Assembly: GCA_964405335.1 (NCBI GenBank)
Contig: CAYONP010000022.1
Span: forward strand, 1 to 64,000
Length of the DNA: 64,000 nucleotides
From: CAYONP01 sp964405335
GTDB taxonomy: Bacteria > Armatimonadota > UBA10988
Direction: 5' to 3'
The position numbers and the translations under genes are program-made. The notes below the pieces were generated by a model. It was not told the DNA's origin and made no database searches. It saw nothing but the letters and a program-made list of their open reading frames with translations. Positions 55,501 to 63,695 of this stretch are shown here, in pieces; the first letter of the stretch is position 1, and each line of letters opens with the position of its first letter.

Positions 55501-55672
55501 GACCAGCAACACCATCGGCGGGGTGATTCTGTTCGGCCAGCTACTCTCGCTGCTGGTCACACTCGTCGGCGCGCCGGTGTTCTATGTCATGGCCGAGAAT
55601 CTGGTCCACGGCGGTTGGCACCACCGCCTGCGGGCCAGAGTCTACCGCCGGCCGGGCGAGGAATGGACCTGA
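52556..55672 (+). CDS. RND-family efflux transporter, AcrB/HAE1 type
   Basis: A 1,038-residue inner-membrane pump. N-terminal ARICVERPVFATVLSLVLL is the first helix; the motif VGIVIDDAIVVLENIYR in helix 4 carries the paired proton-relay Asp residues, and later FALISIIVSGDSLNIFSMLG and GVVKKNAILQIDFANQ are helix 10-11 hallmarks. Large periplasmic loops match AcrB porter domains (GAGPEEVETGVSDTIEQQ). No membrane fusion protein or TolC gene is adjacent, so it must use partners from elsewhere. Followed after 2 bp by a TetR regulator gene on the same strand. Confidence 0.95.
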   Translation: MHVLARICVERPVFATVLSLVLLVVGIAGYQGLGVDRFPNVEFPFIVVTTVYPGAGPEEVETGVSDTIEQQVNTIAGIETLSSTSSDGLSVVMVQFALEKDVDVAAEEVRAKAALARSSLPPDAEDPIVAKFDVGAVPVLTYTVSANASLREIHEYVDKVLRRRIESVGGVGGITIVGGQERQVNVVLDAPRLRAYGVTVSDVRDALQKQNVMIPGGLVEQGDRQLTLRTRGRVESLAEFGDLPIENYGERVVYIRDVATVEDGAARATSRSLLNGRPCVEVRVIKQSGANAIRVIDAVKERIHELEPNLPRGYELTLVTDQSLFIEASLHAVLEHLLLGSLLAAIVVLLFLRSGRSTIITALAIPLSIIATFAAMAAFGFTQNVVTLLALTLSVGIVIDDAIVVLENIYRVIAEKGLSPREAAIEATREIGLAVLAITLSLISVFLPIALMSGIVGRFLNSFGITMAAAIAVSLFVSFSLTPMLCSRWLRAEAATAHADGHADGGWFGAVERGFVALLRWSMRHRRLVVLAGLGLIASIPVLGLMAKKNFLPTDDQSQFQFTVRAPEGTSLEATAGLLSEIATELSKLPEVRYTLVSVASDQANSPNFGTVQVVMEQVEDRADRRVTQFSNMAKATEEVLPRFEGRGLDISVQEVSAFGGGATWNIEIAVAGPDLDELTRYSEQAVARVRQIPGVSFAESSLVAGKPELQARIDRDRAAVLGAKVTDIATTLRLAVGGDDKITPYDEDGEQYEVHLRLDQRYRTDAAGIELLEVPAGGQTVPIDQVVEFHETTGPAAISRYNRQRQFTVQVNLVHGASQGTVTTEIMKVLEELKPSPEYRAAPIGAAREFARTFRSFGIAFLLSTVFMYLVIAAQFESFLHALVIMVALPLTVPFALISIIVSGDSLNIFSMLGMLVLLGVVKKNAILQIDFANQRRRAGMPLVEATIDAARIRLRPILMTTLAFVAGMIPLVIARGTGSATSNTIGGVILFGQLLSLLVTLVGAPVFYVMAENLVHGGWHHRLRARVYRRPGEEWT

Positions 55673-55674
55673 CC

Positions 55675-56274
55675 ATGGCGACCCAGATCCGGATGACGGG
55701 CGAGGCGCGGCGCGAGCAGTTGCTCGACGTGGCGCTCGAACTGTTCGGCTCGCGCGGCTACGACGCCACCTCAACCCGCGACATCGCCGTCGCCGCGGGC
55801 GTCACCGATGGGCTGATCTACAAGTACTTCCAGTCCAAAGACGAGCTGCTCGCCGCGGCGATAGACCGCGCCGCGGAGCAACTCCATAGCGAGCTGCTCG
55901 AGCTGCCCTGGCAGGCGACCGCGCGCGAGACCGTCTCATTGTTGATCATCGACGCGGCGAGCCGGATGCGCGTCCGCACGGCGCTGATCGATCTGCTGTG
56001 GAGCGTCGGCCAGCGCTCACCGGCCGGCATGGAGCATGTCTACCGCATCCGCCGTCACGGCTATCAGCGGATTGCGCACGTGCTCGGCGAGCTGGCCGGC
56101 CGCGGCGAGCTGTGCGGCGAGCTCGACGGCTTCCACCACCTGCTGCACAGTTGCGCCTTCTGCTTCACCCTCATGCGCCGCTGGCTCGACGAGGAGAGCT
56201 TCCGCGCCGAGTTGCGCGACTACGCCTGGTCAACGGCCGGGACGCTGCTCGAGGGAGCCGGTCAGAGGTCGTAG
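55675..56274 (+). CDS. TetR-family transcriptional regulator
   Basis: A 199-residue repressor. The N-terminal HTH (REQLLDVALELFGSRGYDAT, STRDIAVAAGVTDGLIYKYF) is classic TetR, followed by a helical ligand domain. Start at ATG 55675, 2 bp after the RND stop; an ATG at 55663 overlapping that gene is an alternative with GAGGA close by. It is most probably the local regulator of the pump, although it is encoded downstream. The 3' end overlaps the convergent purF by 13 bp. Confidence 0.93.
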   Translation: MATQIRMTGEARREQLLDVALELFGSRGYDATSTRDIAVAAGVTDGLIYKYFQSKDELLAAAIDRAAEQLHSELLELPWQATARETVSLLIIDAASRMRVRTALIDLLWSVGQRSPAGMEHVYRIRRHGYQRIAHVLGELAGRGELCGELDGFHHLLHSCAFCFTLMRRWLDEESFRAELRDYAWSTAGTLLEGAGQRS

Positions 56275-57809
56275 GGCTCGAGTTCGCCCTCGCCCAGCGG
56301 CGCGCCGACGGGGATGCGCAACGGCTCGGCCCGGTACTTGCGGTCTTCCAGGCTGTCGCAGTGCCCGTTCTCGAGCTGCATCTTGGCCTCGCGCAGCTCG
56401 CTCGGCACGCGGATCGGGTACTTGCCGGTCAGGCAGGCCCAGCAGAAGTGCTTGCTCGACACGCCCAGCGCCCGCGCCAGGCCGGCCGTGCTGAGATAAC
56501 CAAGGCTGTCGGCGCCGACATGCTCGCGGATCTGGTCGACGTCGTGGCTCGAGGCGATCAGCTCCTCGCGCGTGGCCATGTCGATGCCATAGAAGCAGGG
56601 CCACTGAATCGGCGGCGAGTGGACCCGCAGGTGCACCTCGCTCGCCCCCGCGTCGCGGATCAGCTTGACCAACTGCCGGGTGGTCGTGCCGCGCACGATG
56701 CTGTCGTCGACCACCACCACTCGCCGGCCGGCGATCACGTCTCGCAGCGCGGTGAACTTCAGCCGCGCGCCAATCTCGCGCAGCCGCTGATCGGGCTGGA
56801 TGAAGGTGCGCTGGATGTAGCGGCTCTTGACCAGACCGATGTCGTAGGGCAGGCGCGACGAGGCGGCATAGCCAATGGCGCCGGGAATGCTGGTGTCGGG
56901 CACGCCGATCACCAGGTCGGCCTCGGCCGGCTGTTCCTGCGCCAGCACCTCGCCCATGCGCCGCCGGACCGCGTGCAGGCTCTGGCCGTAGATCACGCTG
57001 TCGGGCCGGGCGAAGTAGATCGTCTCGAAGATGCACATCGCGCTGCGCGGCGACTCGGCGAAGCGGTGGCGGCGCAGGCCGTGTTCGTCGATGATCACCG
57101 CCTCGCCCGGCTGCACTTCATCGAAGTACTCGGCGTCGACCGCGCTCAGCGCGCAGGTCTCGCTGGCGACCACCCAGCTATCGTGGTCGAGCCGGCCGAC
57201 GCAGAGCGGGTGCAGGCCGTGCGGGTCGCGGGCGGCAATCAGCTCGCTGTCGGTCAGGACGACAATCGAGAAGGCGCCGCGCAACTGCCGCAGCGCCACG
57301 TTCAGCGCGTCCTCGATGGGGCCCTGGAAGCTCAGCTCGCGGTGCAGCAGCTTGGCGATGATCTCGGTGTCGCTGGTGGCCTGAAAGTCGAGCCCCTTGG
57401 CCGCCAGCCGGTGCTTCAGGTCGGCCGAGTTGACCAGGTTGCCGTTGTGCGCCAGGGCGACGGTGAAGTCGTCGTCGCCGACGAGGAACGGCTGCGCGTT
57501 GCGGATCACCGACGAGCCGGTGGTCGAGTAACGGACGTGGCCGATGCCGAGGTGGCCGTGCAGGCGCGACAGCACGCCTTCGTCGAAAATCTGGTTGACC
57601 AGGCCCATCTGCTTGTGGACGACGATCTCGCCGCCGTCACTGACCGCGATGCCGGCCGACTCCTGGCCGCGGTGCTGGAGCGTGAACAGACCGAAGTAAC
57701 AGATGCGGGCGACGTCGAGGGTAGGCGAAAAGGCGCCGAACACCCCGCATTCGTGCTGAGGCGTGTCGGCCTGGCATGACACCGTGCCCAGGAGTTGGTC
57801 GAGCCGCAT
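56262..57809 (-). CDS. purF: amidophosphoribosyltransferase
   Basis: First committed step of purine synthesis: glutamine plus PRPP to phosphoribosylamine. A 515-residue protein with a 20-residue propeptide before the catalytic Cys21 (HECGVFGAF), the Ntn glutaminase domain (FTLQHRGQESAG, HVRYSTTG, AHNGNLVN) and the PRPP-binding VVVVDDSIVRGTT. Cysteines in AMCIFETI, WPCFYGID and HFCWACLTG match the four [4Fe-4S] ligands of the B. subtilis type. Transcribed from the promoter at 57853-57881. The 3' end overlaps the TetR gene convergently. Confidence 0.97.
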   Translation of the reverse strand: MRLDQLLGTVSCQADTPQHECGVFGAFSPTLDVARICYFGLFTLQHRGQESAGIAVSDGGEIVVHKQMGLVNQIFDEGVLSRLHGHLGIGHVRYSTTGSSVIRNAQPFLVGDDDFTVALAHNGNLVNSADLKHRLAAKGLDFQATSDTEIIAKLLHRELSFQGPIEDALNVALRQLRGAFSIVVLTDSELIAARDPHGLHPLCVGRLDHDSWVVASETCALSAVDAEYFDEVQPGEAVIIDEHGLRRHRFAESPRSAMCIFETIYFARPDSVIYGQSLHAVRRRMGEVLAQEQPAEADLVIGVPDTSIPGAIGYAASSRLPYDIGLVKSRYIQRTFIQPDQRLREIGARLKFTALRDVIAGRRVVVVDDSIVRGTTTRQLVKLIRDAGASEVHLRVHSPPIQWPCFYGIDMATREELIASSHDVDQIREHVGADSLGYLSTAGLARALGVSSKHFCWACLTGKYPIRVPSELREAKMQLENGHCDSLEDRKYRAEPLRIPVGAPLGEGELEPYDL

Positions 57810-57852
57810 ATCGGGTCTCGCAGGGCGCGGGGGTCAACGACCACGCAGACTC

Positions 57853-57881
57853 ACTATACCACCGCGGCGACCGACCGGCAA
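57853..57881 (-). promoter_or_regulatory. promoter of purF
   Basis: Minus strand TTGCCG (57881-57876), 17-bp spacer, TATAGT (57858-57853) preceded by TGG, i.e. an extended -10. The leader to the ATG at 57809 would be about 37 nt. Confidence 0.7.
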
Positions 57882-57914
57882 CGGCCGAAGTCGCCGAGCG
57901 ACGCCGGCCCGGCC

Positions 57915-60074
57915 TCAGAACAGCGACCCGAGGGTGAAATGCACGGCGTTCGCCCCACCCTCGCCCAGGCTGAAACCGAGGAACGCCGGACCGAGCAGCG
58001 TCTCGGCCGCGGCGCCGACCGACAGGCTGCTGACGTACCGCGCGTTGTCGAGCCGGCCGAACGCGCCGCCCAGCTCGTACCAGCCGCCGAGGTAGACCCC
58101 GCCGCCGACCAACTGCGGCAGCCGGCTGACCCGGTGCAGGTAGCCGATGCGGCCGAGCAGGTAGTGCGAACCGCGGAAGCGCTCGGGCTCGTAAGCGCTG
58201 AGGCGCAGCAGGCCGCCGAGGGTGAACTGCGCGTGCGGAGGCGGCGTCTGGTCGAAACTCGTCGCGCCGTGAAGGCCGAGCTGCAGCACGCCCGGATCGG
58301 ATACTGGCACAAACGTCTGCACCGAGCCGCTGAGCTGGGTCCGGTAGTTGTCCGAGCCGAGCGGCGTCAGGGCCCACAGCCCGCGCAGTTCGGCCCGCGT
58401 GCCGCGGGTCGGGATGATCGGGTTGTCGAGCCCCTCGTGCCGAGCACGAAGGGTCAGCGCCGCGACCGTCTCGTTGACCGAGGGCAGCACCGGCGCGCCG
58501 ACGCGCACGTCGGAGTTGTACCGGCTCCACATCGCACCGACACGGAGCTCGTCGCGGCGACCGAGCCCGGCCACCAGGTCGACGCCCGCGCCGAGGTCAT
58601 CGACGCGGTATTCGGCCACCCGCCGCTCGCCGGTGAACAGGTCCGAGGTAGTGCGCGACAGGTAGGCATACGGCGCCAGCGACCAGGGACCGCCAATCGG
58701 CTGCAGATACTCGGTCGACAGCCGCTGCTCGGGCCCGAGCGCCAGCTCGGTGCGCCACTCGGAGCCGAAGCCGCTTAGCCCCATCGCGGTGACCCGGCTG
58801 CGCACGCCGAACTGCGGCGTATCGAAGTTGCGGCCGCTCAGCTCGAGGCCGGCGTGGAGGAACGGCGGGCCGTGCCGCTTCTCGGTCACCCTGACCAGCA
58901 GCCCGCGCGCGCCTTGGCGGTCGACGGGCGAGTACTCAAGCCGCGAATAGAGTCCGAGGCCGTACAGCTCGTCGAGCTCCGACTCGAACGTGCCGGCGTC
59001 GAACGGCAGGCCCGAGAAACGGCTCAGCCGGTGATCGATCGCCTCGGTCGGAGTGTCGCGCCCACCTTCGACGTCGATGAACGAGGGCACGAACGGCTCG
59101 CTCGCCCGGCGCGAGTCGCGGTCGGCCAGGTAGGCCTGCCAGGTAGCGTCGTCGACTCGCAGCCCGTCGAGCAGCACTCGCTTCTGCTCGGCGTGCTGGT
59201 AACCAAGGTCGGCGATGGCGTCGACCGCGGCGAAGCTGAACGTGCCGTACTCGCCGAGCTCAGGCGCCAGCACGATGTCGGCCAGGCGCAGCCGGTCGCG
59301 GACGTTCTGCAGGATCATCACGCTGACCGACTGGCCGACCAGCGCGGTCAGGCTGTTCAGCGCCTCGCGGTCGGCCGGCTTGTTGCCCACGTCGACGGCA
59401 ATCACGATGTCGGCGCCCATCGCCCGCACCACGTCGGTGGGCACGTTGTTGAGCAGCCCGCCGTCGGCCAAGATGCGGCCGTTCAGCTCCACCGGCGACA
59501 GCACGCCGGGGATCGACATGGTCGCGCGGATCGCGGCGGCCAGCGAGCCGTCGCGCAGGATGACCTCCTCGGCGCGCTCCATGTCGGTGGCGACACAGCG
59601 GAACGGGATGGGCAGCTCATCGAAGTCGGTAACTGGCCCGGCGTTGACCGTCAGTCGGCTGAGCAGCAGACCGAAGGCATGGCCCTCGATCAGCCCGATG
59701 GGCAGGCGCAGCCCGCCGCGCAGGCCCATCTCCAGGCCGCTGGGGTAAGCCTGGAGGTCTTCCTTGCGGCGGAAGGCCATGTCGCCGTAGGGCACCTCGT
59801 CGCCGATCAACAGATCCCAGTCGAGCTGCTCGACCAGCGCCCGCATCTCGGCGGTGGTCATGCCCGAGCAGTAGAGCCCGCCGACCAGCCCGCCCATCGA
59901 CGTGCCGGCCAGGTAGTCGATCGGAATCTGGTTCGCCTCGAACCACTCGAGCACGCCCACGTGCGCCGCGCCGCGCGCACCGCCGCCGCCGAGCGCCAAG
60001 CCGATCTTCGGCCGCCCGCCGTCGGCCGCCACGGGCAACGCTGCGAGCAGCAGAGCGACGATTGCCCGGCGCAT
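57915..60074 (-). CDS. patatin-like phospholipase, type Vd autotransporter
   Basis: A 719-residue protein near the size of P. aeruginosa PlpD (728). Signal peptide (MRRAIVALLLAALPVAA), patatin domain with oxyanion loop LGGGGARGAAHVG, nucleophile GTSMGGL and catalytic DGGLLNN, then a POTRA-like stretch (HRLSRFSGLPFDAGTFESEL) and a C-terminal beta-barrel of about 16 strands ending VHFTLGSLF with a terminal Phe. Inserted in the outer membrane with the lipase exposed or released. Start ATG 60074 shares one base with the upstream gene's stop (TGATG). Confidence 0.93.
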   Translation of the reverse strand: MRRAIVALLLAALPVAADGGRPKIGLALGGGGARGAAHVGVLEWFEANQIPIDYLAGTSMGGLVGGLYCSGMTTAEMRALVEQLDWDLLIGDEVPYGDMAFRRKEDLQAYPSGLEMGLRGGLRLPIGLIEGHAFGLLLSRLTVNAGPVTDFDELPIPFRCVATDMERAEEVILRDGSLAAAIRATMSIPGVLSPVELNGRILADGGLLNNVPTDVVRAMGADIVIAVDVGNKPADREALNSLTALVGQSVSVMILQNVRDRLRLADIVLAPELGEYGTFSFAAVDAIADLGYQHAEQKRVLLDGLRVDDATWQAYLADRDSRRASEPFVPSFIDVEGGRDTPTEAIDHRLSRFSGLPFDAGTFESELDELYGLGLYSRLEYSPVDRQGARGLLVRVTEKRHGPPFLHAGLELSGRNFDTPQFGVRSRVTAMGLSGFGSEWRTELALGPEQRLSTEYLQPIGGPWSLAPYAYLSRTTSDLFTGERRVAEYRVDDLGAGVDLVAGLGRRDELRVGAMWSRYNSDVRVGAPVLPSVNETVAALTLRARHEGLDNPIIPTRGTRAELRGLWALTPLGSDNYRTQLSGSVQTFVPVSDPGVLQLGLHGATSFDQTPPPHAQFTLGGLLRLSAYEPERFRGSHYLLGRIGYLHRVSRLPQLVGGGVYLGGWYELGGAFGRLDNARYVSSLSVGAAAETLLGPAFLGFSLGEGGANAVHFTLGSLF

Positions 60075-61087
60075 CAGGCGTCCACCGGCTGGGCCTGCCC
60101 GGTCTGCGCCGCCCGGTAGCCCGCCTCGAGAATCGCCTGCGCATCGCGCGAGAGGGGTGCGTCGAGGATGCCCTCGGGCGCGCACCGACCGGCCAGCAGC
60201 GCGCCGACGTAATGCCCCAGGCTGCGCAGATGCTCGGGCACCGGCTCGGCGGCGAGCGCGGTGCCGTCGGGGTCGTCAGCGGTGGAGACGATCACCTCGT
60301 CGCGGCGGACTTGCAGCGCCGCCTGCTCGCAGCAGATGATGCCACCGACGAAGGGCGTGTGCGCCACCTGCGTCCAGCTCGCCTGGACGATGCTCAGGCC
60401 GTGGTCGTAGTCGAGCAGCAGCACGGCGTTGTCGTTGACGATGTCGTAGGGCTTGAGCAGCCGGCCGGCGAGGCCGGTCACGCGTCGCGGCACGCCCTGC
60501 AGCCAGCGGCAGGCCACCGCGCCGTAGCAGCAGTAGTCCATCAGCGCGGCGGGGCCGTTGCGCTCGGCGTCGTAGAGCCAATCGACAAAGTACTCGCTGC
60601 AGCCGACCTCGCGCGGTCCGTTGTGCGCCGAGCGCCAGAGAATCTGCCAGATCGGCCCGTACTCGCCCGACTGCGCCAGCCGCGCGGCGTGCCAGAAGGC
60701 CGGGCTCCAGGCCGTCGGCCAGTTGATCACCAGGTGCACGCCGGCGGCCTCGGCGGCATGGAGCATCCGGTCGGCACCGGCCAGGTCGTTGGCCATCGGC
60801 TTCTCGACCACACAGTGGATGCCCCGCGCGGCGGCCAGCTCGACCAGCGGCACGTTGCCGGCGTTGCTGTCGCAGCAGAGGACCAGGTCGGGCGACTCGG
60901 CCTCGAGACAGGCGACGGGATCGTCGTAGCTCGCCGCGGCAGCGAATGACTCGCCGAACTTGGCCCGCAGCGCACCGTGGTGATCGGCCGCGGCGACGAT
61001 TTCGACCTCGCCCGATTTGGGCAGGTCGCGCAGGTTCCACCAGACATGGTCGTGGCTGAGGCCCAGGACGGCGCAGCGGTAGGGCAT
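60074..61087 (-). CDS. Gfo/Idh/MocA family oxidoreductase
   Basis: A 337-residue NAD(P)-dependent oxidoreductase. Rossmann start YRCAVLGLSHDHVWW (in place of GxGxxG it has GLSHDH, as in one subgroup), VVEKPMANDLAGADRML with the conserved EKP Lys, and a C-terminal alpha/beta domain (GPIWQILWRSAHNGPRE, DYCCYGAVACRWL). The ligand is probably a sugar or inositol derivative. Preceding frame is open for long, but the domain starts at ATG 61087. Translationally coupled to the patatin gene through TGATG, an unusual partnership. Confidence 0.92.
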   Translation of the reverse strand: MPYRCAVLGLSHDHVWWNLRDLPKSGEVEIVAAADHHGALRAKFGESFAAAASYDDPVACLEAESPDLVLCCDSNAGNVPLVELAAARGIHCVVEKPMANDLAGADRMLHAAEAAGVHLVINWPTAWSPAFWHAARLAQSGEYGPIWQILWRSAHNGPREVGCSEYFVDWLYDAERNGPAALMDYCCYGAVACRWLQGVPRRVTGLAGRLLKPYDIVNDNAVLLLDYDHGLSIVQASWTQVAHTPFVGGIICCEQAALQVRRDEVIVSTADDPDGTALAAEPVPEHLRSLGHYVGALLAGRCAPEGILDAPLSRDAQAILEAGYRAAQTGQAQPVDA

Positions 61088-61185
61088 GGCAGGCTCCGGC
61101 GCCGTCGGCTTCGCGCGGCGGAAGGCGGTTCCTGCGCGCCGGCGGAAGGTCACGCGCCAGCGGCGCGCCGGCCGTCGGTCCGGCC

Positions 61186-61833
61186 CTACCCTCGCTCGGC
61201 GAGCAATCGCTCCAGCCGCTCGACCGCGTCCTGCAGGTTGGCCTCGCGGATGGTGATCATCACGTCGCTGGTGGTCCGTTCGAGCGAGCCGCGGACGACG
61301 TCGAGCCGGCGCTTGAGGCCGTAGGTCACCGCTTCGGGGTAGTCGAAGGTGACCAGCAGACCGTAGATCTGGTCGAACCAGGCCAGGGTCTGTTCGGCGC
61401 GGGCGAAGTCCTTCTGGTTGAGCGCGTCGAGAATGAACCGGCGCAGCTCGGTCGCCGCCTCGGCCAGGCCGTTGAGCCAGCAGGCCGGCTCGATGTCGAG
61501 GTCGTCCGGCGACGGCGGGGTGGTGCCGTGAATCAGCGCCACCAGCAGCGCCGCCTCGGCATACTCCTTCTGCGCATCGGTGACGAAGCCCGTGCTGTGC
61601 ACCGCCGGCGCGGCGCGCGCGGCGCGGTTCATCGCGGCGCATTGCTCGCGCGCGGCGGCCAGCCACTCGGCCGCCTCGTCGTCGTGCCGCTGATGCACCG
61701 CGCGGATGCTGCTCGCCGCCGCGCGGGTTACCTCGCGCTGCAGTCGATAGGCGGTCTCGCGCGCGTTATCGACCGAGTCGAGCGCGGCGCGCACTGCTTC
61801 GGCCGCATCGTTCAGCCGCGCGGTCGGATCCAT
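61186..61833 (-). CDS. translin-family protein
   Basis: A 215-residue all-helical protein. Segments ARETAYRLQREVTRAAASSI, GFVTDAQKEYAEAALLVALI, ACWLNGLAEAATELRRFILD, FDQIYGLLVTFDYPEAVTYG and RRLDVVRGSLERTTSDVMIT match the translin superfamily (translin/TRAX, components of the C3PO RNase, and archaeal homologues), including the YAEAALL and YxxL..FDYP..GL.R..DV.RG signatures. Such proteins bind single-stranded nucleic acids as octamers. A TRAX-like catalytic Asp/Glu set is not obvious. It sits 9 bp downstream of the EamA transporter gene. Confidence 0.8.
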   Translation of the reverse strand: MDPTARLNDAAEAVRAALDSVDNARETAYRLQREVTRAAASSIRAVHQRHDDEAAEWLAAAREQCAAMNRAARAAPAVHSTGFVTDAQKEYAEAALLVALIHGTTPPSPDDLDIEPACWLNGLAEAATELRRFILDALNQKDFARAEQTLAWFDQIYGLLVTFDYPEAVTYGLKRRLDVVRGSLERTTSDVMITIREANLQDAVERLERLLAERG

Positions 61834-61842
61834 CCCGCTCTC

Positions 61843-62706
61843 CTATCCGGCGACGGCAATCAGGGTCATGCCGGCCAGCATCACGATGCCCCAGGCCAGT
61901 CGCGAGCGCAGCGCCGGCTCGCCCAGCGCCAGGCCACCGGCGAGCACCGAGAATAGCACGGCCACCGCGCGCAGCGGCACGACATAAGCCACGTTGGCGA
62001 TGCGGAACGCGGCGAGGACCAGCAGATAGGCCCCGACGTTGCACAGCGAGCAGACCAGCAGCATGTTCCACTGCGTGCGCACGGTCCCGCGCAGCCGCGG
62101 CCAGGCGCCGCGCCAGGCACAGATGAGCGCCAGCCAGAGGCCGGTCAGACCGCTGCACAGCGTGATGTAGACCAGCGGGTGGCAGCCGGCCACGCCGATC
62201 TTGTCGGTCAGCGAGTAGGCCGCGCTGACCAGTCCGACAATCACCGGCGGCCAGAGCGCCCGCCCGCTGCGCAGCGGGTTGCCCTGCGTGGCCGAGATGA
62301 ACCAGACCGCGACGACGATGAGCAGCACGCCGAGCAGCCCGAGCGGCGTGACCCGCTCGCCGACGGCCAGACCGAGGACCATCGCCCCAAGCGGTGAGAC
62401 GCCGCGGATGATCGGATAGGCGACCGACAGGTCGCCCCGCTCGTAGCTCCGGCCGAGATAGCCGTAATAGCCGATCCACAAGCCGCTGGTGACCAGCGCC
62501 ATGAGATACGACAGCGCTGCCGGCCGGTGCCCGGCAAGCAGCACCGTGGCCGCCGGGCCGACGGTCCACAGCGGGGCGGTCATGCACAGCAGCAGGACGA
62601 ACGCCAGGCTGTCGGGCGCGCGCTTCGAGAGCGTGTTCCAGCCGGCATGAAAGACCGCCGAGAGCAACACCAGACCGACCGCCAGGGGTGGGATGCCCAG
62701 GTTCAT
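61843..62706 (-). CDS. DMT-superfamily (EamA) transporter
   Basis: A 287-residue membrane protein with ten hydrophobic helices in two EamA repeats. Examples are VGLVLLSAVFHAGWNTLSKR, SVAYPIIRGVSPLGAMVLGL and NVAYVVPLRAVAVLFSVLAG, where the second-repeat PLR matches the first-repeat PIIRG. It lacks a signal peptide and is typical in length. The ATG overlaps the asparaginase stop by ATGA, indicating coupling. The exported solute is unknown; amino-acid export would suit its partner, but this is inference. Confidence 0.9.
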   Translation of the reverse strand: MNLGIPPLAVGLVLLSAVFHAGWNTLSKRAPDSLAFVLLLCMTAPLWTVGPAATVLLAGHRPAALSYLMALVTSGLWIGYYGYLGRSYERGDLSVAYPIIRGVSPLGAMVLGLAVGERVTPLGLLGVLLIVVAVWFISATQGNPLRSGRALWPPVIVGLVSAAYSLTDKIGVAGCHPLVYITLCSGLTGLWLALICAWRGAWPRLRGTVRTQWNMLLVCSLCNVGAYLLVLAAFRIANVAYVVPLRAVAVLFSVLAGGLALGEPALRSRLAWGIVMLAGMTLIAVAG

Positions 62707-63695
62707 CGCCGCAGCTCAAGCACCGACTCGAGCCAGCCGACCGGCTCGCCGTGCAGATTGCTGATCGGCGGCCGGGAGTGCTCTGGCAACGCGTCGTCGC
62801 CGGCGACACCAAGCTGGCGCAGCACCGCCATCACCACCGGCGGCACGGCGCGCTGGTGGCCGTCGAGGACCTTGACCGCGAAGCCGAGTCGCGGCTCGTC
62901 GATCACCCCGCAGAAGCAGGCTTCGGCGCCCGACTTGGCGGTGATCGTGGGCATCGCCAGCATCAGCGCGACGTTGAACGAGTCGGGCGCGCCGACCAGT
63001 TCAGGGTGCGACCACATGGCCAGTCCGACGTCGCTGAGCGGCGGCTCGCCGGCCGCCGGCGGCCCGCCGAGCAGCCGCGCAAAGGCCGTCGCCGCCGCGC
63101 TCAGCGGCATCACCGGGGTGGGCAGACCACAGCCGTCGACAGCCAGCTCGACCGCTCTCTCATCGCAGCCGGCCAGCAGCGCCAGCGTGGCGCGGACGTG
63201 GGCGGTCAGCGGATGGTCGAACGAGCGGTAGCTCGCCGTCGGCCAGTCGCGGGCAAGGCAGGCGAGGAGCTGGCCGGCGTGCTTGCCCGAGCAGTTGCCG
63301 CAGACCGGCGTCGGCACGCCGCCGTGGCCTGCCACGTAGGCCTTGCCCTCGGCGCTGAACGGCTCGTGCGCGCCGCACTGCAGGTGGCTCTCGTCCAGCC
63401 CGCCGGCGCGCAGGACGCTGAACACCGCCTCGCGCTGCGCATCGGTGGCGCCGTGGCTGGCGCTCATGACCGCCAGCTCGCGCGAGTGCGGCGCAATGCC
63501 GAACCGGCCGATCCCGCAGCGCCAGGCGGCGTACGCTTGCAGCGGCTTGGCCGCGCTGCGCAAGAACGTCGGCCGGTGCGGCTCGCCAAACCAGGCGACC
63601 AGCCGGCCCGCCGGGTCGCAGACGGCGACATCGACCGCGTGGACCGACTCGAGCAGCCCGCCGCGCCGCACCTCGACGCCGATGCCGTCGTTCAC
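62703..63695 (-). CDS. asparaginase II family (ReAV-type) L-asparaginase
   Basis: A 330-residue protein of the asparaginase II family (PF06089), unrelated to E. coli AnsA/B. FLRSAAKPLQAYA holds the Ser47-x-x-Lys50 pair, VMSASHGA contains Ser80, VCGNCSGKHAG has Cys135 and Lys138, and DGCGLPTP has Cys189: the catalytic and zinc-binding residues described for Rhizobium etli ReAV, at nearly identical numbering. ITAKSGAEA has a further Lys. Start GTG 63695 overlaps the upstream gene's stop (GTGA), with GGAAAGGA just before. Cytosolic; hydrolyses asparagine. Confidence 0.92.
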   Translation of the reverse strand: MNDGIGVEVRRGGLLESVHAVDVAVCDPAGRLVAWFGEPHRPTFLRSAAKPLQAYAAWRCGIGRFGIAPHSRELAVMSASHGATDAQREAVFSVLRAGGLDESHLQCGAHEPFSAEGKAYVAGHGGVPTPVCGNCSGKHAGQLLACLARDWPTASYRSFDHPLTAHVRATLALLAGCDERAVELAVDGCGLPTPVMPLSAAATAFARLLGGPPAAGEPPLSDVGLAMWSHPELVGAPDSFNVALMLAMPTITAKSGAEACFCGVIDEPRLGFAVKVLDGHQRAVPPVVMAVLRQLGVAGDDALPEHSRPPISNLHGEPVGWLESVLELRR

